Shown here piece by piece: positions 17,484 to 25,366 of a stretch of 64,000 bases of DNA. The stretch is from Blastocatellia bacterium (lineage in GTDB: Bacteria > Acidobacteriota > Blastocatellia > Pyrinomonadales > Pyrinomonadaceae). Positions within the stretch are counted from its first letter, which is position 1; each line of letters starts with the position of its first letter. The translations under genes and the position numbers were made by a program. The notes under the pieces are model-generated. The model did no database searches and had not been told where the DNA came from. It saw nothing but the letters and a program-made list of their open reading frames with translations. The stretch covers positions 124,001-188,000 of the forward strand of contig JAEUQK010000025.1 of NCBI GenBank assembly GCA_016789265.1, read 5' to 3'.

Positions 17484-18365
17484 TTACGTTTCCGACGGGA
17501 ACAGTGTTTCGTCAACCTTTTGACCAAACGTCACCGTACCGACTGTCGTGTCCTCAATGACCTTGCCGTCCAATGTCAAAACGGTCCTGAACGGGACCAA
17601 GGTCCCCTGCGCATAATTGTAGTCGTAAAACTTCCGCTGATACTTTTTGCCGTCGATCTCGTATTCAAGCGCCATTATCCGAAACCGCTTCTGGCTTACG
17701 AAATACCTCGTCTTTTGACCTGACTTGTCGGTGACGTCGATCAAAAAGAAATCTACGCCAAGTATTTTCTCCTTCCCGCCAAGCTCGATCTTCGATTCGT
17801 TTTCCTTGTATCTTAACAAACCGTCTAGTCCGCGATAGATCCGGTCGTGAAAGGCTTTTGAAACGTCCTCTCGCGGCACAAATACGGAATCATTGTAGAG
17901 CCCGAAGATCTTTTCGCCATTCTGCACCAGTGAATAACGAACACTTGGAAACTCCTGGTCCACCCTGATCTTTTCCTTATCAAGCGATGGTCCGCGGATG
18001 ATCCACTTTTGATAATTAGCACTTTCGAGCTTTCCCTCGGCATTAATGGCAGTCATCTTACCGCGTTCAAAGGTCGTCTTTCGTATCTGATCCAACACGA
18101 CTCGTCCGCCAAGATTCCCGTATACCAAGATCGTAGATTCGACGATCTGATCCGCGTTCATGTTGGCGACGTCGATCTTTGCGGCTGCCTTTGCCGGTGT
18201 AGGAGTCGCGGTTGGAGTCGGTGCCGGTGTCGGAGAAGCGGCTGTCGCCTGCTGGGCATAAAACAGCGACGGAAAAACCAACAAAAGCGCTAAGACGATG
18301 AAAACAGTCCTGACCAAAGGAAACACTATGGATAAACTCCCGGAAATCGGATTATTCGCAAACAA
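17484..18365 (-). CDS. Secreted LolA-like protein with Pro/Thr-rich linker
   Basis: A 293-residue exported protein. A hydrophobic signal (VFIVLALLLVFPSLFYA) is followed by a low-complexity linker made of Thr-Pro-Ala units, then a domain starting MNADQIVESTILVYGNLGG, with phrases such as FPSVRYSLVQNGEKIFGLYND and VDFFLIDVTDKSGQKTRYFVS. The helix-then-strands layout fits the outer-membrane-lipoprotein-sorting fold and makes this the fourth such gene in the first 18 kb. The ligand is unknown. The linker suggests the domain is held away from the membrane or cleavage site. Confidence 0.6.
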   Translation of the reverse strand: MFANNPISGSLSIVFPLVRTVFIVLALLLVFPSLFYAQQATAASPTPAPTPTATPTPAKAAAKIDVANMNADQIVESTILVYGNLGGRVVLDQIRKTTFERGKMTAINAEGKLESANYQKWIIRGPSLDKEKIRVDQEFPSVRYSLVQNGEKIFGLYNDSVFVPREDVSKAFHDRIYRGLDGLLRYKENESKIELGGKEKILGVDFFLIDVTDKSGQKTRYFVSQKRFRIMALEYEIDGKKYQRKFYDYNYAQGTLVPFRTVLTLDGKVIEDTTVGTVTFGQKVDETLFPSET

Positions 18366-18472
18366 ACGCGGATTGTAACATAATAGCCCAGATCAGGCAT
18401 CGCGGACCTATCCGTTACTGAACAATTGATGAGATAACCCCGCGAAAAGATGCACCTTTTGACTCACTCGAC

Positions 18473-18928
18473 ATGTTTAACGTTGTGCTTTTAGAGCCTG
18501 AAATACCGCCAAATACAGGAAATATCGCGCGTCTATGCGCGGCAACATTTACAGACCTTCACATCGTAGGCGTAACGGGGTTTCGAATGGATGACCGTAC
18601 TCTGAAACGTGCCGGCCTCGATTATTGGGATGAGGTTCGGCTTCATCGCCACATCGATTTCGTTGATCTTTACGCAAAATACCCTACCTCCCGATTTGTG
18701 TATTTCACCACCAAGACCGACCGAAAATATACCGAGTGGCAGTTCATTCCAGGCGATTTTCTTGTATTCGGTCCTGAGACTCGAGGCCTGCCCAAGGAAT
18801 TGTTGAAAATGAACGCTGATTCGTCTTTGACCATCCCCATGCCGAACCGTAACGTTCGCAGCCTCAACCTTGCTAACAGCGTCGCGATAGTTCTTTACGA
18901 AGCGATCAGGCAGAACGATTCGCTTTAG
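18473..18928 (+). CDS. trmL: tRNA (cytidine/uridine-34 2'-O)-methyltransferase
   Basis: A 151-residue SPOUT methyltransferase, the usual TrmL length. Motifs are visible in order: VVLLEPEIPPNTGNIARLC at the N terminus, LKRAGLDYW in the middle, FGPETRGLP, then IPMPNRNVRSLNLANSVAIV forming the SAM-binding knot. The enzyme 2'-O-methylates the wobble nucleotide of leucine tRNAs in the cytoplasm. It appears monocistronic. The ATG has no strong Shine-Dalgarno sequence. Confidence 0.93.
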   Translation: MFNVVLLEPEIPPNTGNIARLCAATFTDLHIVGVTGFRMDDRTLKRAGLDYWDEVRLHRHIDFVDLYAKYPTSRFVYFTTKTDRKYTEWQFIPGDFLVFGPETRGLPKELLKMNADSSLTIPMPNRNVRSLNLANSVAIVLYEAIRQNDSL

Positions 18929-19047
18929 GACCATCTTCTTCCCGCACATTCCCGGCATCCTCTCAGTACTATAGAGCGTCAAATAGATCGTCTGTGAACG
19001 GTCACCACCTAATGTGGCACGGACCCCAAGACAAGGAGATGATCTAT

Positions 19048-19587
19048 ATGAGAACCATACGTAATTATTTGTTGATGGCACTTGCGGTCACAACACTTTC
19101 ATTCGTGACCGTTAATGCCCAGGGTCAGATCGTGTCGGATGCCGCGATCGAGAAAAAAGTGGGTAAAGAGATCAGGATGCTGCCTTACTACGGCTTGTTT
19201 GACCATATTACCTATAGGGTTGAGGGTGGAACGGTCACTCTACTCGGCAAGACCGCATCGCTTGGCACCAGGAAAAGTGCGGAACGTGTCGTCAAGCGGA
19301 TCCCGGGCGTGATCGAAGTGGTTAATAACATTGAGGATCTGCCGCCGTCGCCATACGACTCAGGTATCCGAAGGCAGGTCGTTCGCGAGTTTGAGAATTC
19401 TGCCGGTGTTCTGCCCTACATCTCCGGAATAAACCCGCAGGTCAGGATTATCGTGGAAAACGGGCGCATCAGCCTGGAAGGCAATGTACCGAACAAAGGA
19501 GTTTCAAACCTGATGTATTTGCTCGCTAACCGCGTGCCGGGTACTTTCAAGGTGACGAACAACCTATTGGTAAGCGAACGAAGCTGA
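19048..19587 (+). CDS. Exported protein with two BON domains
   Basis: A 179-residue protein. AAGGAG at 19033-19038 fixes the start at the ATG at 19048, which begins a signal peptide ending VNAQG. Two BON domains follow: residues ~30-98 (SDAAIEKKVGKEIR ... VTLLGKTASLGTRKSAERVV) and ~107-177 (SGIRRQVVREFEN ... RISLEGNVPNKGVSN). BON domains bind membranes or phospholipids and occur in OsmY and DolP-type envelope stress proteins. A clean terminator follows. Confidence 0.82.
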   Translation: MRTIRNYLLMALAVTTLSFVTVNAQGQIVSDAAIEKKVGKEIRMLPYYGLFDHITYRVEGGTVTLLGKTASLGTRKSAERVVKRIPGVIEVVNNIEDLPPSPYDSGIRRQVVREFENSAGVLPYISGINPQVRIIVENGRISLEGNVPNKGVSNLMYLLANRVPGTFKVTNNLLVSERS

Positions 19588-19609
19588 TCATTTCTCAAAC
19601 CAGGATTCA

Positions 19610-19640
19610 GGCCGGGTGTAATTGCCCGGCCTTTTCGTTT
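19610..19640 (+). terminator. Rho-independent terminator of the BON-domain gene
   Basis: GGCCGGG (19610-19616) pairs with CCCGGCC (19625-19631) over an 8-base loop, followed by TTTTCGTTT. It is 22 bases after the stop codon. Confidence 0.85.
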
Positions 19641-19699
19641 GCGAATGATCCCGCGATAGGTCAGAATACTCGTTTGCCTTTTGGCCGGTGAAGAAGACT

Positions 19700-21511
19700 A
19701 TGTTGACCACAGATAAGATAAGAAACATCGCGATCATCGCACACGTTGACCACGGCAAGACCACGCTGGTAGACGCGATGCTGCAACAATCAGGCACCTA
19801 TCGCGACAACGAAACGGTTCAAGACCGCGTGATGGATTCGATGGATCTCGAGCGCGAACGCGGCATCACCATCATGGCGAAGAACACGTCAGTGCGTTAC
19901 GGCGACTACAAGATCAACATCGTCGATACGCCCGGACACGCCGATTTTGGCGGCGAGGTAGAGCGTGTTCTAAAGATGGTTGACGGTATTGTGCTTCTTG
20001 TAGATGCGGCCGAAGGCTGTTTGCCGCAGACGCGATTCGTGCTTCGAAAAGCTCTCGAACTTAAACTTCCCGCCATCGCCCTGATCAACAAGATCGATAG
20101 GCAGGACGCACGCCCGGAAGAAGTCGTTAACGAGGTTTACGATCTTTTCATCGATCTCGGTGCTAACGACGAACAGATCGAGTTTCCGATCCTCTATTCC
20201 ATTTCGCGTGACGGCATCGCGAAGAAGGACCTGGCGGACGAATCGACGAGCCTCAAGCCGCTCTTTGATCAAGTGATCGAAACCATTCCCGCTCCACATG
20301 CGATCCGCGAGGATTCGCTTCAGTTGCTTGTCGCAAATATCGATTACAACCCGTTTGTTGGTCGGCTCGCGATAGGACGAATTTACTCGGGTGAGATCGC
20401 GAAGAACCAGGAGGTCGCCGTTTCAAAACGCGACGGGGCGATCCAAAAGACCCGAGTAAAGGAACTCTATGTCTTCGAAGGCCTCGAACGCACGACCGTC
20501 GAGAATGCCGGCGTCGGCGAGATAGTCGCTCTTGCGGGTTTCGACGAAGTCGAGATCGGCGAGACGATCACATCGGTAGATAATCCGAAGCCGCTACCCG
20601 TGATCGCCGTCGACGAACCGACGATCGCGATGATATTCGGCGTGAACACATCGCCTTTTTCGGGGATCGACGGCAAATTCGTCACCTCTCGCCAGATAAA
20701 GGACCGTCTTGAAAAGGAGCTGCTCGGCAACGTCGCGCTGAGAGTGGAGCAAACCGAACAGGCCGAACAGTTCAAGGTCTCAGGACGCGGCGAACTACAG
20801 CTTGCGATCCTGATCGAAATGATGCGCCGCGAAGGTTACGAACTTCAGGTATCAAAGCCGGAAGTCATAACAAAGAAAGACGAAAAGACGGGCGAACTGC
20901 TGGAACCGATCGAACAAGTCGTGATCGATGTTCCGGAAGAGTTCATCGGCGTGGTGACAGAGGCCCTTGGGCGACGCAAGGGCCAGATGACAAAGATGAT
21001 CAATAACGGTTCGGGCCGCGTGCGTTTGGAATACGAAGTTCCTTCGCGCGGCCTGATCGGTTTCCGCGGCGAGTTTCTTACCGAAACTAAAGGCACGGGC
21101 CTGCTGAACACGCTATTCCTGAAATTCGATAAATGGCAGGGAGATATGAAATCGCGGTCTACCGGATCGCTCGTTGCCGACCGAATGGGCGAATCAACGA
21201 CATATTCGCTATACAATCTGCAGGAACGCGGAACGCTTTTCATCAAACCGCAGGTAAAGGTCTATGAGGGAATGATCGTCGGCGAAAACGCCCGGGCGGT
21301 CGATCTGGACGTGAACGCGATCAAGGAAAAGAAGCTCTCGAACATGCGAACGACTTCGGCAGATGAAGCAATGCGTCTTGTGCGGGTCAGGGAGATGTCA
21401 CTCGAACGAGCGCTTGAGTTCATCGCAGACGACGAACTGATCGAAGTGACGCCGAAGTCGATCAGACTCCGTAAACGCGTTTTAAAATCTAACGAACGTC
21501 CGAAAAAATAG
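19700..21511 (+). CDS. typA: Translational GTPase TypA/BipA
   Basis: A 603-residue ribosome-associated GTPase. The start is set at ATG 19700 because family members begin close to the P-loop ([19 protein letters not shown]). The G-motifs are present: AHVDHGKT (G1), RGIT (G2), [11 protein letters not shown] (G3), NKID (G4). Domain II, the EF-G-like domains III and V, and the BipA-specific C-terminal domain ([35 protein letters not shown]) complete the usual length. It acts in 50S assembly and stress or cold adaptation. It is monocistronic between two terminators. Confidence 0.96.
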   Translation: MLTTDKIRNIAIIAHVDHGKTTLVDAMLQQSGTYRDNETVQDRVMDSMDLERERGITIMAKNTSVRYGDYKINIVDTPGHADFGGEVERVLKMVDGIVLLVDAAEGCLPQTRFVLRKALELKLPAIALINKIDRQDARPEEVVNEVYDLFIDLGANDEQIEFPILYSISRDGIAKKDLADESTSLKPLFDQVIETIPAPHAIREDSLQLLVANIDYNPFVGRLAIGRIYSGEIAKNQEVAVSKRDGAIQKTRVKELYVFEGLERTTVENAGVGEIVALAGFDEVEIGETITSVDNPKPLPVIAVDEPTIAMIFGVNTSPFSGIDGKFVTSRQIKDRLEKELLGNVALRVEQTEQAEQFKVSGRGELQLAILIEMMRREGYELQVSKPEVITKKDEKTGELLEPIEQVVIDVPEEFIGVVTEALGRRKGQMTKMINNGSGRVRLEYEVPSRGLIGFRGEFLTETKGTGLLNTLFLKFDKWQGDMKSRSTGSLVADRMGESTTYSLYNLQERGTLFIKPQVKVYEGMIVGENARAVDLDVNAIKEKKLSNMRTTSADEAMRLVRVREMSLERALEFIADDELIEVTPKSIRLRKRVLKSNERPKK

Positions 21512-21531
21512 TCGGTTTGGCATAGAACCTT

Positions 21532-21556
21532 AGGACCGTCTTTGGCGGTCCTTTTT
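21532..21556 (+). terminator. Rho-independent terminator of typA
   Basis: AGGACCG (21532-21538) pairs with CGGTCCT (21546-21552) around a 7-base loop, with TTTTT to 21556. Confidence 0.85.
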
Positions 21557-21573
21557 AGTTTGGAAAAAACTAC

Positions 21574-21622
21574 TTGACAGAAGTCACCTGCCCTGTTATT
21601 TTACCTTATAGTTAATTAACTA
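21574..21622 (+). promoter_or_regulatory. Promoter and palindromic operator of the ArsR cassette
   Basis: A consensus -35 TTGACA (21574-21579), 17-base spacer and TATTTT (21597-21602). Immediately downstream lies a perfect 14-base palindrome TAGTTAATTAACTA (21609-21622), ending 9 bases before the arsR-type start codon. Its position over the transcription start fits an operator for self-repression by the ArsR-family protein. There is no separate Shine-Dalgarno sequence before the ATG. Confidence 0.75.
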
Positions 21623-21631
21623 CTTAGTAAA

Positions 21632-22030
21632 ATGACCACCTCACAAGACAATTTGAGTTCAACGTTTTCGGCACTCGCTGATCCGACGCGACGAGCGATC
21701 CTTACCCGACTGGCGTCGGGTGAAGCCTCGGTAAGTGAACTTGCCAAGCCGATGAAAATGACGATGCCGGCAGTAACCAAGCATCTGAAGGTGCTTCAGC
21801 GAGCAGGTCTTATACGTCAGGAACGCAAAGCTCAGTTTCGGCCTTGTTATCTCGTAGCTCAGCCGCTAAAGGAAGCTTCGGACTGGGTTGAGAAATATCG
21901 CAGGTTTTGGGAACAGAGCCTGGATCGGCTCGATCTATATCTTCGGGAACTGCAGGCGACGGAAAACTTTCAGAAGGCTCCGAAGAAGCCGACCGAGGTC
22001 AAAGTAAAGAAAGGAAGAAAGAAGAAATGA
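21632..22030 (+). CDS. ArsR-family winged-helix repressor
   Basis: A 132-residue regulator. The core ADPTRRAILTRLASGEASVSELAK and MTMPAVTKHLKVLQRAGLIRQE is the winged helix-turn-helix of the ArsR/SmtB family. The metal-site cysteines of classic ArsR (ELCVCDL) are absent, so this is the SdpR/YczG-like autorepressor type often found with SRPBCC genes. A Lys-rich C-terminal tail (KAPKKPTEVKVKKGRKKK) is appended. The stop overlaps the next start (ATGA). It very likely controls the whole cassette through the palindrome upstream. Confidence 0.9.
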   Translation: MTTSQDNLSSTFSALADPTRRAILTRLASGEASVSELAKPMKMTMPAVTKHLKVLQRAGLIRQERKAQFRPCYLVAQPLKEASDWVEKYRRFWEQSLDRLDLYLRELQATENFQKAPKKPTEVKVKKGRKKK

Positions 22031-22836
22031 CAGCAGTACAGTCAAAAGATGGAACCAAAATAGCGTACGAAAAGTCGGGCACGGGCCCGGCATTGATCCT
22101 GGTCGACGGAGCCCTGTGTTACCGGGCTTTCGGCCCAACACCGAAACTTGTCCCAATGCTCACCAATAAGTTCAGTGTCTTTACGTATGACCGGCGCGGA
22201 CGTGGCGAAAGCGGCGACGGTAAAAATTACGATGTTCAGTTGGAGATCGACGATCTGAACGCATTGATCGAGGTGGCCGGTGGTTCGGCGTCAGTACTCA
22301 GTTTCTCTTCCGGTGCTGCTCTTGCACTTGAAGCTGCAAATCGAGGATCGGCCATCGAAAAACTTGCTCTCTATGAACCTCCTTTTATTACCGACAACAG
22401 CAGAACGCCGACGCCTGATGACTTTATCCCGCGCTTAAAAGAAATGATCGCAGAAGACCGTCGCGGAGACGCGGTCCGGCATTTTATGAGACTTGTCGGG
22501 ATGCCTTTGGTGATGGTTCACGCAATGAGATTCTTCCCCGGCTGGCGCAAGTTGAAAGCCGTCTCCCACACCCTCCCGAACGACCTCGCGATCGTTTACG
22601 AGCACCAAAAAGGCAAGCCGCTGCCGAGAGGCCGCTGGAGTTCGGCATCGATGCCAACAACGGTATTGGAAGGCGGAAAGAGCCCTGGCTGGATGAGAAA
22701 CAGCATGAAGGCCCTCGCAGACGTTCTGCCGAATGCATCACTTAAAACGCTGGAAGGGCAGACACACATGGTAAAACCCGGCGTGCTCGCGCCCGTGTTG
22801 AAAACCCTTCTTTCCGGCGACATGCCGAGCAGTTAA
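22027..22836 (+). CDS. Alpha/beta-hydrolase fold protein
   Basis: A 269-residue protein; the ATG overlaps the repressor stop and follows AAAGGAAG. The fold signatures are the oxyanion-side GTGPALILVDG, YDRRGRGESG, a nucleophile elbow SFSSGAAL (Ser in place of the first Gly of GxSxG) and a C-terminal GQTHMVKP giving the likely catalytic histidine. Related proteins are small esterase or lactonase-type hydrolases. The substrate is not known. Translational coupling to the repressor suggests it acts on the inducer or on the compound that the cassette handles. Confidence 0.85.
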   Translation: MTAVQSKDGTKIAYEKSGTGPALILVDGALCYRAFGPTPKLVPMLTNKFSVFTYDRRGRGESGDGKNYDVQLEIDDLNALIEVAGGSASVLSFSSGAALALEAANRGSAIEKLALYEPPFITDNSRTPTPDDFIPRLKEMIAEDRRGDAVRHFMRLVGMPLVMVHAMRFFPGWRKLKAVSHTLPNDLAIVYEHQKGKPLPRGRWSSASMPTTVLEGGKSPGWMRNSMKALADVLPNASLKTLEGQTHMVKPGVLAPVLKTLLSGDMPSS

Positions 22837-22908
22837 TTAAACGAAGTAAAGTAGCCGACGATCGACCGGCCAGAAGCTTACGTAAAGGAAAGGAACCCGG
22901 GAGGATAA

Positions 22909-23394
22909 ATGACGGCCTCAAGCGAAGCAAAAGAAATTACTATCGTCCGCGAGTTTGCGGCACCTCGCGAACTTCTCTGGAAGGTTTGGACCGAACCGCA
23001 TCACATCGAAAAGTGGTGGGGGCCAAAAGGTTTTGACACGCGTGTCAAGAAAGTTGAACTCAGCTTCGGTGGACGATTCGTTTACGTAATGACGGGTCCG
23101 GACGGCACCGAGTATCCGGTTAGCGGCAAGGTCATTGAGATCATCCCGTTTGAAAAGATCGTTTCGACCGATGAATTCGGAGATGGTGAAGGAAATGAAC
23201 ATCCGGGAATAGATCTTCCGCAAGGGCTTATCGTGACCGTGGTTTTCGAAGACCTGGGCGGGAGCACGCGAATGACCCTGACCATTTCTCATCCGACTGC
23301 AGGGGACCGCAAGAAGCACGAGGCAATGGGGGTCGTTGCTGGCTGGAACTCGAGCTTCGACAAGATGGACGAATATCTGGCGGAACTTCAATAA
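22909..23394 (+). CDS. SRPBCC (AHSA1-like) ligand-binding protein
   Basis: A 161-residue START/Bet-v1-like protein with GGGAGG before the ATG. Typical features: ITIVREFAAPRELLWKVWTEPHHIEKWWGPKGF at the N terminus in pattern (short helix, then WWGP), a central GKVIEIIPFEKIV and the C-terminal long helix GWNSSFDKMDEYLAELQ. The fold encloses a hydrophobic pocket. Members next to ArsR repressors are common but of unproven function. It is a paralogue of the gene at 24434-24904. Confidence 0.88.
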   Translation: MTASSEAKEITIVREFAAPRELLWKVWTEPHHIEKWWGPKGFDTRVKKVELSFGGRFVYVMTGPDGTEYPVSGKVIEIIPFEKIVSTDEFGDGEGNEHPGIDLPQGLIVTVVFEDLGGSTRMTLTISHPTAGDRKKHEAMGVVAGWNSSFDKMDEYLAELQ

Positions 23395-23487
23395 AAGTTC
23401 TTTCAATTCTCCCGCAATTTCAATACATGGTGCTGCGGCATGTTTCGCGGCACTGATTTTCTAAACAAAAAGGAGTGTTAAATAACC

Positions 23488-23925
23488 ATGTCATCATTCA
23501 ACCCGTATCTTAATTTCGCGGGTAATACCGAAGAAGCATTCAATTTCTACAAGTCGGTGTTCGGCGGCGAGTTTCTCGCCGTGATGAGATTCGGCGATAT
23601 GCCCGGCTGTGACGAGTCACCCATCACGGATGCGGACAAGAACAAGATCATGCACATTGCCCTGCCGCTCGGCAACGGAACGACGCTGATGGCCACCGAT
23701 TCTTTAGAATCGATGGGACAGAAACTGAATCAGGGAAACAATTTCTACATTTGTATAGGCCCCGATTCCCGGGAAGAGGCCGATCGTTTGTTCGGCGCAT
23801 TGTCGGAGAGCGGCAAGGTCGAGATGCCTTTGAACGACACGTTTTGGGGGGCATATTTTGGGTGCTTTGCAGACAAGTTCGGCGTTCAGTGGATGATCAA
23901 CCATGAAAACAAAAAGGAGGCATAA
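23488..23925 (+). CDS. VOC/glyoxalase-superfamily protein (PhnB-like)
   Basis: A 145-residue protein with AAAGGAG upstream. It has the PhnB-type layout: NPYLNFAGNTEEAFNFYKSVFGGEF, then a MHIALPLGNGTTLMATD strand set and a C-terminal FWGAYFGCFADKFGVQWMINH. PhnB-like members of the vicinal-oxygen-chelate superfamily usually lack proven enzyme activity. The next gene starts one base after its stop codon, with that gene's ribosome site inside this coding sequence. Confidence 0.88.
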   Translation: MSSFNPYLNFAGNTEEAFNFYKSVFGGEFLAVMRFGDMPGCDESPITDADKNKIMHIALPLGNGTTLMATDSLESMGQKLNQGNNFYICIGPDSREEADRLFGALSESGKVEMPLNDTFWGAYFGCFADKFGVQWMINHENKKEA

Positions 23926-23926
23926 T

Positions 23927-24340
23927 ATGGCCTCTGAAGTAGTTATTACACCGATCAAGAACAGGCGGCCATGGGCTGGATACATAGTTTCAGCCGTACC
24001 GGCACTATTTCTGTTGCTGGACGCAATCGGCAAGCTGGCCCAGCCCGAAGCGGTAGTTCAAGGAACGGTTGGCCTCGGATACAACGAAAGCGTAATTGTC
24101 CCGCTCGGGATAACGCTGCTGATCTGCACGATCCTTTATGTGATACCGCAGACGGCCGTGCTTGGGGCGATCCTGCTCACGGGTTATCTCGGCGGAACGG
24201 TCGCGACGCATGTTCGAGTCGGGAATCCGCTCTTTTCGCACGTTTTGTTTGGCGCATACCTTGGAGTGCTGCTTTGGTTCGGACTTTACCTTCGCGACAC
24301 GCGTTTACGTTCCTTGCTTCCATTTGTCAGGTATCAATGA
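23927..24340 (+). CDS. DoxX-like membrane protein
   Basis: A 137-residue protein with four transmembrane helices (WAGYIVSAVPALFLLLDAIGKL in pattern, then three more). The ATG at 23927 follows AAAAAGGAGG. DoxX-like proteins are small integral membrane proteins linked to redox or detoxification functions. This one belongs to the ArsR/VOC/SRPBCC set and is translationally coupled to the VOC gene. Confidence 0.82.
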   Translation: MASEVVITPIKNRRPWAGYIVSAVPALFLLLDAIGKLAQPEAVVQGTVGLGYNESVIVPLGITLLICTILYVIPQTAVLGAILLTGYLGGTVATHVRVGNPLFSHVLFGAYLGVLLWFGLYLRDTRLRSLLPFVRYQ

Positions 24341-24433
24341 AGTGATTGCATTGAACCGGCCGAACGGTGATAATGTTCGAATCATTGGACAAGAGAAACG
24401 CGTCGGCTATATCTCATTTGGAGGAACCAACGA

Positions 24434-24904
24434 TTGGATTCGTCTGCAGCGTCACGAAAAGAACGAACACTGGTAATTGAACGTGTCTTTGAAGCTCCGC
24501 CGGATACGGTGTTCGATGCATGGACCACGCGCGAGCACCTGGCAAAATGGTGGGGGCCGAACGATTTCACTCTTCCCTTTTGCGAGATCGATTTTCGTGT
24601 CGGTGGAAGTTATCGATTCTGCATGCGTTCGCCTGAGGGAACGGACTATTGGGTTTGGGGCGAATACCGCGAGATCGAAAGGCCAAAGCGGATCGTGATG
24701 ACTTGGAACCGGGAGACCGACAAGGGCGAACTTTGGAGCAGCACCATCGCCGAGATCACATTCGAGGACGTCGGCGACAAAACGGCTTTGAGACTGCACC
24801 AGTCACTATTTGAAACAACCGAATACCGAGATCAGCACAACGGCGGATGGACACAATGTCTCGACCGCCTTGGGAACTATGTCAGGTCCGTTTGGGATCG
24901 ATAA
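24434..24904 (+). CDS. Second SRPBCC (AHSA1-like) protein
   Basis: A 156-residue protein with a TTG start; GGAGG sits about 10 bases upstream and there is no nearby ATG at the right place. Signatures: VIERVFEAPPDTVFDAWT, HLAKWWGPNDF, VWGEYREIERPKRIVMTW, and a C-terminal GGWTQCLDRLGNYV helix. It is paralogous to the SRPBCC protein at 22909-23394, so the cassette holds two SRPBCC/DoxX pairs. The function is unproven. Confidence 0.83.
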   Translation: MDSSAASRKERTLVIERVFEAPPDTVFDAWTTREHLAKWWGPNDFTLPFCEIDFRVGGSYRFCMRSPEGTDYWVWGEYREIERPKRIVMTWNRETDKGELWSSTIAEITFEDVGDKTALRLHQSLFETTEYRDQHNGGWTQCLDRLGNYVRSVWDR

Positions 24905-24920
24905 CCGGGAGTTTAAGAAT

Positions 24921-25274
24921 ATGAATATCGTGCTTTGGCTATTACAGGTCTTGCTTGCATTCCTTTTCTTGTTTGCAGGCGTTTCCAAATTTCTGATGCC
25001 TTACGAGGAAATGGCAGCTCAAATGCCGCTGAAACTTCCGCATTGGTTCATATTGTTCATTGGCGCGTGTGAGATCCTTGGAGCTTTCGGTCTTGTACTG
25101 CCATGGCTCCTTAAGATCAAGCCCGGCCTAACACCGCTCGCCGCATGGTTGCTGACAGTGATAATGGTCGGAGCAGTCGTTATCTCAGCAATATACGCGC
25201 CAATGACGGCAGCGTTCCCCTTCATAACCGGTGTCCTGCTGGTTGTCGTGGCCAAAGGCCGAACTAGTCGATAG
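24921..25274 (+). CDS. Second DoxX-like membrane protein
   Basis: A 117-residue protein with four helices: VLWLLQVLLAFLFLFAGVSK, the conserved GACEILGAFGLVLPWLL, a third, and a last helix before the basic tail KGRTSR. This is the DoxX-like pattern. GGGAG lies upstream of the ATG, 16 bases after the preceding stop. It is the last gene of the ArsR-controlled cassette. Confidence 0.82.
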   Translation: MNIVLWLLQVLLAFLFLFAGVSKFLMPYEEMAAQMPLKLPHWFILFIGACEILGAFGLVLPWLLKIKPGLTPLAAWLLTVIMVGAVVISAIYAPMTAAFPFITGVLLVVVAKGRTSR

Positions 25275-25366
25275 GTGCCAAATCAGGATATTCGTCGAGA
25301 TGCAAGCCAATTGTCCTCTGACGCGGTATACTTGCGTCTTTGTCGAAGGAAAGGATCTGGAACCAG

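Noticed and set aside
24341..24433. A possible short gene between the first DoxX gene and the second SRPBCC gene
   Set aside because: An open frame exists but runs out of frame into the SRPBCC start, has no ribosome site of its own and no motif.
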